Part shown: piece by piece, positions 7,475 to 15,204 of the stretch
Layout: every line of letters begins with the position of its first letter
Numbering within the stretch: the first letter of the stretch is position 1
From: Bacillota bacterium
GTDB taxonomy: Bacteria > Bacillota > Clostridia > Lachnospirales > Lachnospiraceae
Length of the DNA stretch: 32,975 nucleotides
Direction: 5' to 3'
Assembly (NCBI GenBank): GCA_023414985.1
Contig: JAEZLY010000250.1
Span: 1 to 32,975 of the forward strand
The notes under the pieces: model-generated
What the model saw: the letters and a program-made list of their open reading frames with translations, nothing else
The model's database searches: none
Told to the model about the DNA's origin: nothing
Translations under genes and position numbers: made by a program

Positions 7475-8479
7475 ATGAATATCTTGGCTGTAATTCCCGC
7501 CAGAAGCGGTTCTAAGAGCGTTCCTCATAAAAACATCAGATTAGTTAACGGAAAGCCTATGCTGGCTTATTCCATAGAGCATGCAAAAAAGTCTGCTTAT
7601 ATCAACCGAATTATCCTTAGTACGGACAGCGAGGACTATGCACGCATTGGCAGGGAATATGGAGCGGAGGTTCCTTTTCTGCGCCCTGCGGAGTTCGCTA
7701 CGGATACGGCTTTGGACATCGATGTTTTCTACCATTGTCTGAAATTTCTGGAAGAAGAGGAAGGATTTATAGCAGATATCGTGGTACAACTGAGGCCGAC
7801 CTATCCAATCCGTGAAGTTGCGGATATTGATGCAATGATTAAGATTTTGATTGATTCCCATGAGGTAGATTCTGTGCGGAGCATTGCTCCGGCTAAGGAA
7901 ATACCCTATAAGATGTGGCACAGGCAGGCAGACGGCAGTATCACTCCGGTTATGACGGATATCCCGGAATGTTATAATATGCCGAGGCAACAGCTGCCGA
8001 AGATTTATTATCAGAATGCCTGCATCGATGTGGTACGCGGAGAGGTGATTCTTAATCAGCACTCTATGTCCGGGAACCGAATTTATGGTTATGAGATGAG
8101 CAAGAATTATGATATTGATACCGAGGAAGAATTTGCTGTAGCAGAGGAATTCCTAAAGATTACCTCCGGAAACAGAAGGTTTGTTTTCGACATTGACGGA
8201 GTCATCGCTAGGTTGCAAATGAACAATGATTATGCTTTGTCGGAGCCAAATATAGATATGATCCGTGTAGTCAACAAGCTGTATGACCTTGGAAATTATA
8301 TTGTGTTACATACAGCCAGGGGTTATGTCACGGGGATTGATTGGAGCGGGATTACGAGGAAGCAGCTGTCGGATTGGGGACTTCAGTATCATGAACTTCA
8401 TTTCGGAAAGCCGAATGCAGACTATTACGTGGATGATAAGATGTTGAGCATGAATAAGTTATTGGAATTTTTTTTATAG
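7475..8479 (+). CDS. neuA: CMP-nonulosonate cytidylyltransferase (NeuA-like) fused to a HAD phosphatase
   Basis: Residues 1 to about 228 are an acylneuraminate cytidylyltransferase: the P-loop-like ILAVIPARSGSKSVPHKNIR, the RPTYPIR motif and the IDVVRGE and YDIDTEEEF segments. It activates a nonulosonic acid with CTP. From about residue 235 a second domain begins with FVFDIDGVIA (D239 and D241, HAD nucleophile and acid/base), then HTARGY and FGKPNADYYVDDK. This is like capsule-type HAD phosphatases, and could remove the 9-phosphate from a NeuB product or another sugar phosphate (inference). Total 334 aa; ordinary NeuA is about 230. GGGGGTGAG precedes the start. It shares a transcript with maf, and a hairpin at 8581-8610 lies downstream. 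Confidence 0.88.
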   Translation: MNILAVIPARSGSKSVPHKNIRLVNGKPMLAYSIEHAKKSAYINRIILSTDSEDYARIGREYGAEVPFLRPAEFATDTALDIDVFYHCLKFLEEEEGFIADIVVQLRPTYPIREVADIDAMIKILIDSHEVDSVRSIAPAKEIPYKMWHRQADGSITPVMTDIPECYNMPRQQLPKIYYQNACIDVVRGEVILNQHSMSGNRIYGYEMSKNYDIDTEEEFAVAEEFLKITSGNRRFVFDIDGVIARLQMNNDYALSEPNIDMIRVVNKLYDLGNYIVLHTARGYVTGIDWSGITRKQLSDWGLQYHELHFGKPNADYYVDDKMLSMNKLLEFFL

Positions 8480-8580
8480 CAAATTGAAGGACGAATACTG
8501 CAGAAAAGAATAAGTTCGAGCGCTGATTTTGATGTGCAGGTACCATACTCCCGAATAGGAGAAAATATGAATTTGTAGGA

Positions 8581-8610
8581 AAATAACCATATTGTAATGA
8601 ATGGTTATTT
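8581..8610 (+). terminator. AT-rich hairpin between neuA and neuB, possible terminator
   Basis: AAATAACCAT (8581-8590) and ATGGTTATTT (8601-8610) are perfectly complementary with a 10-base loop, and T-rich sequence follows. It lies in the 250-base gap 8480-8729. Because the stem is AT-rich and the U run is short, weak termination, mRNA processing or a protein-binding site are alternatives. Confidence 0.45.
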
Positions 8611-8613
8611 ATA

Positions 8614-8642
8614 TTATGATAGATTTAGTCGATATATATAAT
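8614..8642 (+). promoter_or_regulatory. Possible SigA promoter before neuB
   Basis: A perfect TATAAT at 8637-8642 sits 17 bases after TTATGA (8614-8619), which matches only three of six -35 positions. It lies after the 8581-8610 hairpin and 88 bases before the NeuB start, where a new transcript would be expected. The surrounding sequence is very AT-rich, so a chance match is possible. Confidence 0.3.
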
Positions 8643-8729
8643 ATGATGTAACTGAACGAAGTTACGTATGGCGAAGCTGTATAAAAGCGAATGGGGAGTA
8701 TTCTCTTTCATAAGAATAGGAGCGTTGGC

Positions 8730-10232
8730 ATGAATAACGAGAAGAATATGTTTGAGGATCTGTTTATTTTCGAGATGGCCAACAGTCATCAGGGCAGTGT
8801 GGAGCATGGGATCGATATTATCAAGGCGATGAGCAGAATCGCACGTAAATATAATATTAAGGCTGCAGTAAAGCTGCAGTACCGTAATCTGGAGACCTTT
8901 ATCCACCCGGATTATAAGGATCGCACCGATGTGAAGCATATTCCGAGATTTATGAGTACCAGACTGAATTTTGACCAATTCACTCAGTTGGTGGATGCCA
9001 TCCATGATGAGGGCCTGATTGCCATGAGTACGCCCTTTGATGAGGATGGGGTAGACTGGTGTATGGATCAGGGAATTGATATTATTAAGGTAGCCAGCTG
9101 CAGTGCGTTGGACTGGCCCCTTCTCACCAAGATTGCATATACTCATAAGCCTGTTATCATTTCTACGGGCGGTAAGGTATTATCAGATATAGACAAGCTC
9201 TATAATTTCTTTACACATAAGGGATGCGAATTCGCATTTCTTCATTGTATTGCCGAGTATCCGGCTCCTCTTGACCAGCTTCAACTGGATTTCATTGACA
9301 GGATGAACCGCCGATATCCGGAAGTAACGATCGGCTATTCAGGCCACGAGAATCCCAATGATAATATTGTGCCTATGCTGGCTATTGCGAAGGGTGCCAA
9401 AATATTGGAACGCCATGTCGGTCTTCCGACTGAGACGATTACCCTGAATTCCTACTCCATGAATCCGGAGCAGACAGATCATTGGGTGAAGGCAGTCCTG
9501 GATGCGAAGATGATCTGCAGGACCAAGAAAGAGAATGACAAATATGTCAGCCAGGAGGAGGTAGATTCCCTCCGGTCCCTGATGAGAGGTGTGTATCTGA
9601 AGCGTGAGGTCAAGATAGGCGATCCGATCATGCTCGATGATGTATTCTTTGCAATGCCGCTGAACGAGAAGCAGATGACCAGCGGTGAATTCACCGAAGG
9701 AATTGAAGCAAGCCGTAATTATGATGTCAATGAACCATTATTTGAAAAGAAAAAGCTTACAGATATCGGACTTGTCAGAAGCGTGGTGCACGACGCAAAG
9801 GGTATGCTGTATGAGGCAGGAATTGCCCTCGGTAAGGATTTTACCGTAGAGCTGTCCCACCATTACGGAATGAAGCATTTCAGACAGACAGGGGCTATCA
9901 TCATCAGTATCATCAACAGGGAATACTGCAAGAAGCTGCTGGTTATTCTCCCGGGGCAGAAGCATCCGGTACATATGCATAAAGTCAAGGAGGAGACCTT
10001 CCAGCTGCTGTATGGTGATCTGACAGTGAACATTGAGGGAAAAGATACCTATATGAAACCGGGGGATATCCAGACGGTACTCAGGGAGCAGAATCATTCG
10101 TTTACCTCAACGAAGGGTGCGATCTTTGAAGAGGTATCCACGACGCATATAAAGAACGACTCCTACTATGATGATCCGATTGTCAAGGCCCTGGATCCGA
10201 TTGAGCGGAAGACGATTTTACAGAAGTGGTAA
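8730..10232 (+). CDS. neuB: N-acetylneuraminate synthase family protein (NeuB) with SAF and cupin domains
   Basis: NeuB enzymes condense a six-carbon N-acyl amino sugar with phosphoenolpyruvate to make a nonulosonic acid. The first 280 or so residues are the barrel: FIFEMANSHQGSVEHG, AAVKLQYRN, MSTPFDEDGVDW, IISTGGK and GYSGHE. A SAF-like domain follows (about 295-350; LKREVKIGDPIMLDDVFFAM). The last 110 residues are a cupin, with HPVHMHKVKEETFQLLYGDL and MKPGDIQTVLREQNHSF, which is not part of a standard NeuB (about 340 aa). The usual DHxxSL segment is altered to TLNSYSMNPEQ, so the substrate may differ from sialic acid. Start ATG at 8730 is chosen because AGGAG (8718-8722) is seven bases upstream; an open frame from 8691 lacks a ribosome site. 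Confidence 0.85.
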   Translation: MNNEKNMFEDLFIFEMANSHQGSVEHGIDIIKAMSRIARKYNIKAAVKLQYRNLETFIHPDYKDRTDVKHIPRFMSTRLNFDQFTQLVDAIHDEGLIAMSTPFDEDGVDWCMDQGIDIIKVASCSALDWPLLTKIAYTHKPVIISTGGKVLSDIDKLYNFFTHKGCEFAFLHCIAEYPAPLDQLQLDFIDRMNRRYPEVTIGYSGHENPNDNIVPMLAIAKGAKILERHVGLPTETITLNSYSMNPEQTDHWVKAVLDAKMICRTKKENDKYVSQEEVDSLRSLMRGVYLKREVKIGDPIMLDDVFFAMPLNEKQMTSGEFTEGIEASRNYDVNEPLFEKKKLTDIGLVRSVVHDAKGMLYEAGIALGKDFTVELSHHYGMKHFRQTGAIIISIINREYCKKLLVILPGQKHPVHMHKVKEETFQLLYGDLTVNIEGKDTYMKPGDIQTVLREQNHSFTSTKGAIFEEVSTTHIKNDSYYDDPIVKALDPIERKTILQKW

Positions 10233-10269
10233 AAGATAGCGTAGGAAGACTATATAAGAAAAGTCGTGG

Positions 10270-11523
10270 ATGTTTGGGATGAAAAATGGACGGAATTTGA
10301 AAGAGAAGATAAAATATTGGGGACAGTTGATCTTTTTGCCTGTCTATGGAATTTCTTTTTTGTTCCCCAGAAGTAGAAAAATCTGGCTGTTTGGCAGTAC
10401 TTTTGGTAGAAGATTTGCAGATAACCCGAGATATTTATATCTTTATATAAGTCAAAAGCACAAAGACAATATTAGACCTGTATGGATTAGTCAGAATAGA
10501 CAGGTAGTCAGCCTCTTGACTAGCAATGGCTATGAGGCTTATTATTATCGTTCGCTAGCAGGAATTTGGCATTGCCTTAGAGGAAAAATATATATTTTTG
10601 ATAATTATTCTAAGGATATATCATTCTGGCTGTCGGGAGGAGCGGTTAAATTTAATCTTTGGCATGGTACCGGAAATAAGAGAGCAAATCACGACAATGA
10701 ATTTGACAAGTTTAGGCACCCCAGAAATACGTGGGAACGTTTTTTAACGTTCCCTCGAAGACTGTCTGATGAGAAACCACATCATTACACACTGGCTACT
10801 TCCGAACCTTTGGCAGTAATCACATCATCAGCATTCAATACTCCGCCGGAGCATGTTATTATAGACGGTTATCCAAGAATGGATGGTGTGTTGGATGATG
10901 CTTTCAAAAACCTGCTAACCGAAAAAGAAGCGATCAATCTGAGAAATATAAAAAAGTGGAAATCAGAAGGAAAAATCATTGATTTTTATATGCCAACGTT
11001 CCGAGATTCTGAAAAGAAATTTTTTGAGATCATGGATTTAGCTCAATTTAATATGTTTCTTACAGAAAATAAGATCGTATTTGTAATTAAACTGCATCCC
11101 AAATCAAAGCTTAAAGAAGAGTTCAGTAAGATTCAGTATTCCAACATTTACTGTGTGGATTCTGAGATTGATCCATATACTTTTTTGAAATATGTAGATA
11201 TCCTTACAGCGGATTATTCATCAATCTATTCAGAATATATGCTGCTGGATAGACCGGTGGTATCATTTTTTTATGATTATGAAGAATACACAGCAAATAC
11301 TCGCCTTGGATATGTTTCGTTTGATGAATACATGCCGGAGATCAGAGCTTTTAATATGGAGGAACTGATGTCAGCTACCCTTGCGGTGCTGGAGGAGGAT
11401 ATACATAAAACCGATCGAATTCAGTCTAAGAACAGAATGTGGAAGTACCAGAACAAAGGTGCATGCGAGAGCCTTACCCAGCAAATATTGAAGCTATTAA
11501 GATTCCGGGAGAGCAGCCTATGA
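10270..11523 (+). CDS. CDP-glycerol/CDP-ribitol phosphotransferase family protein (TagF/TarL-like)
   Basis: Members transfer glycerol- or ribitol-phosphate from the CDP form to build teichoic-acid-like chains at the cytoplasmic face of the membrane. The 417 aa protein has a short hydrophobic, basic N-terminus, then the family's blocks: WLFGSTFGRRFADNPRYLYLY, VKFNLWHGTGNKRA, IDGYPRMD, YMPTFRDSE, FVIKLHPKSKLKEE and ILTADYSSIYSEYMLLDRPVV. These include the His and Asp/Ser residues of the GT-B active site. The ribosome site is weak and the ATG at 10279 is an alternative start. Its downstream neighbours encode a cytidylyltransferase and a polyol dehydrogenase, so CDP-pentitol is a better guess for the donor than CDP-glycerol (inference). 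It overlaps the next gene by four bases (ATGA). Confidence 0.87.
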   Translation: MFGMKNGRNLKEKIKYWGQLIFLPVYGISFLFPRSRKIWLFGSTFGRRFADNPRYLYLYISQKHKDNIRPVWISQNRQVVSLLTSNGYEAYYYRSLAGIWHCLRGKIYIFDNYSKDISFWLSGGAVKFNLWHGTGNKRANHDNEFDKFRHPRNTWERFLTFPRRLSDEKPHHYTLATSEPLAVITSSAFNTPPEHVIIDGYPRMDGVLDDAFKNLLTEKEAINLRNIKKWKSEGKIIDFYMPTFRDSEKKFFEIMDLAQFNMFLTENKIVFVIKLHPKSKLKEEFSKIQYSNIYCVDSEIDPYTFLKYVDILTADYSSIYSEYMLLDRPVVSFFYDYEEYTANTRLGYVSFDEYMPEIRAFNMEELMSATLAVLEEDIHKTDRIQSKNRMWKYQNKGACESLTQQILKLLRFRESSL

Positions 11524-12746
11524 AAATAGAAAATATTAATCAGTATTTATTTCATAAGTTAGATAAATTGATAGATAACGGGAAACTGAATGATAAGAAG
11601 ATAGTGTTATTCGGACTGAACACCTCTTCCTATAGCACTAAAAATTACCTTGAGGACAAGGGATATCAAATTACAGCTTATATTGATAATGATCAAAAAA
11701 AGCTTGAAGACGTCAATGAAATGATTGATACCTTACTACCGAGACAGATGAGTAAGGAAGATTATCTGAGAATCAAGGATAAATTTGTTAGGGCATATAC
11801 ACCTGATGAATTCCTGGGGACATTTATAGACAATGTAGTTATCCTAATTGCATCAAAATATTATGTCCAGATGTGCAAACAGCTGGAGAATATGGGTTAT
11901 GTGGAAGAAAAGCATATTATAAAAACTGCTGATTTCTATGATCTGAATCATGTTCTCACGGAAGATTGGATGGAAGGCTTAAGAGAATTACAAGGAGACG
12001 AAATAAGACAGATTCAGCTTCAGATACTGGAATATTTGAAAAAGGTATGTAAAGAAAATGAGTTACGTTATTATCTGTGCGGAGGTTCCTTGCTGGGTGC
12101 AATCAGACATAAGGGCTATATACCCTGGGATGATGATATTGATGTCGCAATGCCTCTGCCCGATTACAAGAAACTAATAGAATTATTAAGATTCGACAAT
12201 AGATATCAATTGGTATCAATTTATAATCATCCGGACGAGTATTATAATTTTTTTATGAGGATGATTGATACGAATACTGTCATGAAGTCATGGGAGTATC
12301 CATTTCTTATGACTAGCGGTGTAAATATAGATATTTTTCCATTGTTCGGCATGCCGGATAATAATAAAGAGATAGATTACTTTTATAATCGGATCAGAAA
12401 TCTCAATACCAGGTTTATTGAAAGCTATATTGAGTTTTCAAAGGAAACACCGGAGCTTCTTAAGGAGAGAGCCAAACTCCGAAAAAGGATTGTTGATATG
12501 ATGGAACAGTATCCCTTTGATGAATCTGAAAGGATAGGTTATTTATTAAGCAAGTACCGGGAAAAGGAAATAATGAGCAGAAGCATATATGACAAAATGA
12601 TCGAGGTGCCTTTTGAGAACAGTGAATTTAGTATAGCTTCCGGTCATATTGAATATTTGGAGATAATCTTTGGAGATTATATGAAACTCCCCTCTAAAAC
12701 AGATCAATTTACAACTCATAATTATCGAGCTTTTATGAAGGAGTAG
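11520..12746 (+). CDS. LicD-family phosphotransferase with N-terminal Rossmann-like module
   Basis: The C-terminal part (about residues 150-408) is a LicD domain: LQILEYLKKVCKENELRYYL, then CGGSLLGAIRHKGYIPWDDD and IDVAMPLPDYKKL with the Asp triad expected to bind metal. LicD proteins transfer phosphocholine in pneumococcus, and the related animal proteins fukutin and FKRP transfer ribitol phosphate. Residues 1-140 form a separate module with KKIVLFGLNTSSYSTKNYLE and AYIDNDQKK, like small nucleotide-binding Rossmann folds. The start ATG at 11520 overlaps the previous stop (ATGA); the open frame from 11439 is inside the upstream gene. Directly before the CDP-polyol enzymes, so polyol-phosphate transfer is plausible. 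Confidence 0.88.
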   Translation: MKIENINQYLFHKLDKLIDNGKLNDKKIVLFGLNTSSYSTKNYLEDKGYQITAYIDNDQKKLEDVNEMIDTLLPRQMSKEDYLRIKDKFVRAYTPDEFLGTFIDNVVILIASKYYVQMCKQLENMGYVEEKHIIKTADFYDLNHVLTEDWMEGLRELQGDEIRQIQLQILEYLKKVCKENELRYYLCGGSLLGAIRHKGYIPWDDDIDVAMPLPDYKKLIELLRFDNRYQLVSIYNHPDEYYNFFMRMIDTNTVMKSWEYPFLMTSGVNIDIFPLFGMPDNNKEIDYFYNRIRNLNTRFIESYIEFSKETPELLKERAKLRKRIVDMMEQYPFDESERIGYLLSKYREKEIMSRSIYDKMIEVPFENSEFSIASGHIEYLEIIFGDYMKLPSKTDQFTTHNYRAFMKE

Positions 12747-12749
12747 AAT

Positions 12750-13451
12750 ATGAATTATGCGTTTATCCTTGCCGGTGGTGTCGGCAGTAGAATGAATATG
12801 GGATCCATGCCAAAACAATTTCTGATGGTTCAAGATAGGCCTGTTATCAGTTATTGTCTGGAAATATTCGAAAAGCATGAGCTGATAGATAAAATTCTCA
12901 TAGTGGTTGCAGATGAGTGGAGAGATTTTGTAGAGGAATGGGTTGAGAAAGAGCACATCAGTAAGGCTTCCTTCTATGCCCAGCCGGGCAGAACGAGGCA
13001 ATATTCCATTTATAGCGGATTACAGGCACTTGACGGCATTGCTCAAATAGATGATATCGTAATCATCCACGATGCAGCGAGACCCTGTGTATCAGATCAG
13101 ATCATTACGGATTGTATCAGCGGTGCATTGGAAGAAGAGGGCGCGATGCCTGTAATTACCGTAAAAGACACCGTTTATTACAGCAAGGATGGGAAGAGCA
13201 TAGCGGGATTGCTTAACAGGGATGAGTTATTTGCTGGACAGGCACCGGAGAGCTTTCGATATGGGAAATATTATCGGATTCATCAGGAAATGCCGGATGA
13301 AGAGCTGGAAATGATCCGCGGCAGCAGTGAGATTGCCTATAAAAAAGGAATGAAAATTAAGCTTGTTCAAGGTTCTGAAGGTAATATAAAAATTACAACT
13401 TTGGAGGATCTGGAAAAGTTCCGCATTTTACTGGAGAACAGCAGAAAATAA
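12750..13451 (+). CDS. IspD/TarI-family cytidylyltransferase
   Basis: A 233 aa cytidylyltransferase of the 2-C-methyl-D-erythritol-4-phosphate / D-ribitol-5-phosphate group. Motifs seen: the opening FILAGGVGSRMNMGSMPKQF with the CTP-binding loop, PGRTRQYSIYSGL, IIHDAARPCV, VKDTVYY, LFAGQAPESFRYGKYY and EGNIKITTLEDL. Sequence alone does not separate IspD from TarI. The position between a LicD gene and a dehydrogenase-epimerase pair, far from isoprenoid genes, favours a role in making a CDP-pentitol for a surface glycan. The start lies four bases after the previous stop, with AAGGAG as ribosome site. Confidence 0.85.
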   Translation: MNYAFILAGGVGSRMNMGSMPKQFLMVQDRPVISYCLEIFEKHELIDKILIVVADEWRDFVEEWVEKEHISKASFYAQPGRTRQYSIYSGLQALDGIAQIDDIVIIHDAARPCVSDQIITDCISGALEEEGAMPVITVKDTVYYSKDGKSIAGLLNRDELFAGQAPESFRYGKYYRIHQEMPDEELEMIRGSSEIAYKKGMKIKLVQGSEGNIKITTLEDLEKFRILLENSRK

Positions 13452-13469
13452 AGATTGGAAGGGTGACTC

Positions 13470-14510
13470 ATGAAGGCCTATGTTTTGCACGGGATTAATG
13501 ATCTGCGATATGAGGATGTAAATGAGCCTGAGATACCCGAGGGTTGGGCTTTAGTAGAGGTTAAAGCGGCAGGTATTTGCGGATCGGATATCCCAAGGAT
13601 TTACGAAACAGGTACCTATCATTTCCCTACAATTCCGGGCCATGAATTTTCTGGTAAAGTGGCAAAGGTATCAGCCGGGGGAAATAAGGAATTGATAGGC
13701 AAAAAAGTCGGAGTATTTCCTTTGATACCATGTAAAAGCTGCAGAAGTTGTATTCGTGAAGAGTATGAAATGTGTAGTAATTATAATTATTTGGGCTCAC
13801 GTACAGACGGTGGTTTTGCTGAATATGTGATAGCACCGGAGTGGAATCTTATCCCGTTACCGGATGAAGTCTCTTATGAAGAAGCAGCGATGCTGGAACC
13901 CATGGCTGTCGGAATACATGCACTCAGGCAGGTTCCGTTGGATGAGATCAAGAATATCGTGATTTTCGGACTTGGACCGATTGGAATGATGATGGCGCAG
14001 TGGGCAAGGATACTGGGATTAGAAGATATCCTGCTGGTAGCTAATAAGGCGCCTCAGGCTGAACTTGCACAGAGACTTGGATTTACTAGGGTGTGCGACA
14101 GTTCAAAGGATAATGTCAGGGACTGGATTATGAAGAATACGGATGGAATCGGTGCAGATCTTGTGGTAGAGGGTGTCGGAAGCAATCGGGTACTGAGTGA
14201 TTGCCTCGAGGTGGTCAGAGCGAAGGGTAATGTTCTGATTGTCGGAAATCCGAAGGATAATCTTCAGCTGGATAAAGCCTTATTCTGGAAGATACATCGT
14301 AATCAGCTTAGACTTTATGGAACCTGGAACTCAAGCTATACGGGAAAGCCGGAGGATGACTGGCATCAATCGGTTCAAGCTTTAAAGGAAGGTAAAATGA
14401 ATGCAAAGGCTCTGATCACACATTTTCTGGATTGGGATGAGCTGGATAAAGGACTTAAGATAATGAAGGAAAAGACAGAGTACTCTTGTAAGGTAATGAT
14501 TACAAGATAG
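13470..14510 (+). CDS. Zinc-dependent medium-chain polyol dehydrogenase
   Basis: A 346 aa MDR-family enzyme. The catalytic zinc region is AAGICGSDIPRIYETG and PGHEFSG; the structural zinc site is CKSCRSCIREEYEMC at about residue 90; the cofactor fold is VIFGLGPIGMMMAQWARIL near residue 170. It looks closest to the sorbitol/galactitol-1-phosphate dehydrogenase group rather than to classical TarJ. In context it probably reduces a ketopentose phosphate (ribulose- or xylulose-5-phosphate) to the pentitol phosphate that the neighbouring cytidylyltransferase activates (inference). GGAAGGGTGA precedes the start, and the stop is followed 14 bases later by the epimerase gene. Confidence 0.88.
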   Translation: MKAYVLHGINDLRYEDVNEPEIPEGWALVEVKAAGICGSDIPRIYETGTYHFPTIPGHEFSGKVAKVSAGGNKELIGKKVGVFPLIPCKSCRSCIREEYEMCSNYNYLGSRTDGGFAEYVIAPEWNLIPLPDEVSYEEAAMLEPMAVGIHALRQVPLDEIKNIVIFGLGPIGMMMAQWARILGLEDILLVANKAPQAELAQRLGFTRVCDSSKDNVRDWIMKNTDGIGADLVVEGVGSNRVLSDCLEVVRAKGNVLIVGNPKDNLQLDKALFWKIHRNQLRLYGTWNSSYTGKPEDDWHQSVQALKEGKMNAKALITHFLDWDELDKGLKIMKEKTEYSCKVMITR

Positions 14511-14524
14511 AGGAGGACAGGCTT

Positions 14525-15202
14525 ATGAACAAGGAGATGGGTAGTGCAGCTATATCAGCTTCGCTGATGTGCTTGAAATTAAAGGATTTAGAGCGGGACA
14601 TCAGAGCAATGGAAGAAGAAAAGGTGGAGTACCTTCACATAGATGTGATGGACGGGGAATTTGTACCGAACTTTGGTCTTGGAATTGACTATATTAATGG
14701 TATTCGGGAAATGACTAATATTCCTCTGGATTTTCATATGATGGTAAGTCGCCCGGAGGACAAGCTGGAATGGTTGAAGCTGCGTAGTACCGATAACATA
14801 TCAATCCATTATGAAAGTACTATTCATGTGCAGAGGACCTTGGTGAGGGCGAAAGCTTATGGGTGTAAGGTGTTTCTGGCGATTAATCCGGGAACACCGA
14901 TCTATTCTGTAGAAGAGGTATTGGATTATATTGATGGAATCAATGTTCTTGAGGTAAACCCGGGCTTCGCGGGTCAACGTATAGTAAAGAGCTGCATACC
15001 TAAGGTAGAAAAGCTTGAAAGATATCTGAAAGAAGTAGGATATGGAGATCTGAAGATTCAGGTTGATGGAAATATCAGCTTTGAGAACGGACCAATTCTT
15101 AGAAAAAACGGTGCAGATATTTTTGTTGCAGGAAGCTCAAGTATTTTTAATGGTGATGATTTGAGAGAAAATATCAGGAAGTATAGGGAAGTGCTGAGAT
15201 AG
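14525..15202 (+). CDS. rpe: Ribulose-phosphate 3-epimerase family protein
   Basis: A 225 aa TIM-barrel protein interconverting ribulose-5-phosphate and xylulose-5-phosphate, or a related ketose phosphate. Seen: ISASLMCLKL, the metal-site signature YLHIDVMDGEFVPNFGLG, PLDFHMMVSRPED, VLEVNPGFAGQRI and IQVDGNISFENGPILRKNGA, then FVAGSSSIF. All metal-binding His and Asp positions look intact. As part of this cluster rather than the pentose-phosphate pathway it probably sets which ketopentose phosphate reaches the dehydrogenase upstream. AGGAGGA before the ATG at 14525 is a strong ribosome site. An allulose-6-phosphate epimerase activity cannot be excluded. Confidence 0.87.
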   Translation: MNKEMGSAAISASLMCLKLKDLERDIRAMEEEKVEYLHIDVMDGEFVPNFGLGIDYINGIREMTNIPLDFHMMVSRPEDKLEWLKLRSTDNISIHYESTIHVQRTLVRAKAYGCKVFLAINPGTPIYSVEEVLDYIDGINVLEVNPGFAGQRIVKSCIPKVEKLERYLKEVGYGDLKIQVDGNISFENGPILRKNGADIFVAGSSSIFNGDDLRENIRKYREVLR

Positions 15203-15204
15203 CT

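Noticed and set aside
9308..9318. GCCGATAT, an exact sigma-28 -10 box
   Set aside because: It lies inside neuB and no TAAA-like -35 is found at the right spacing.
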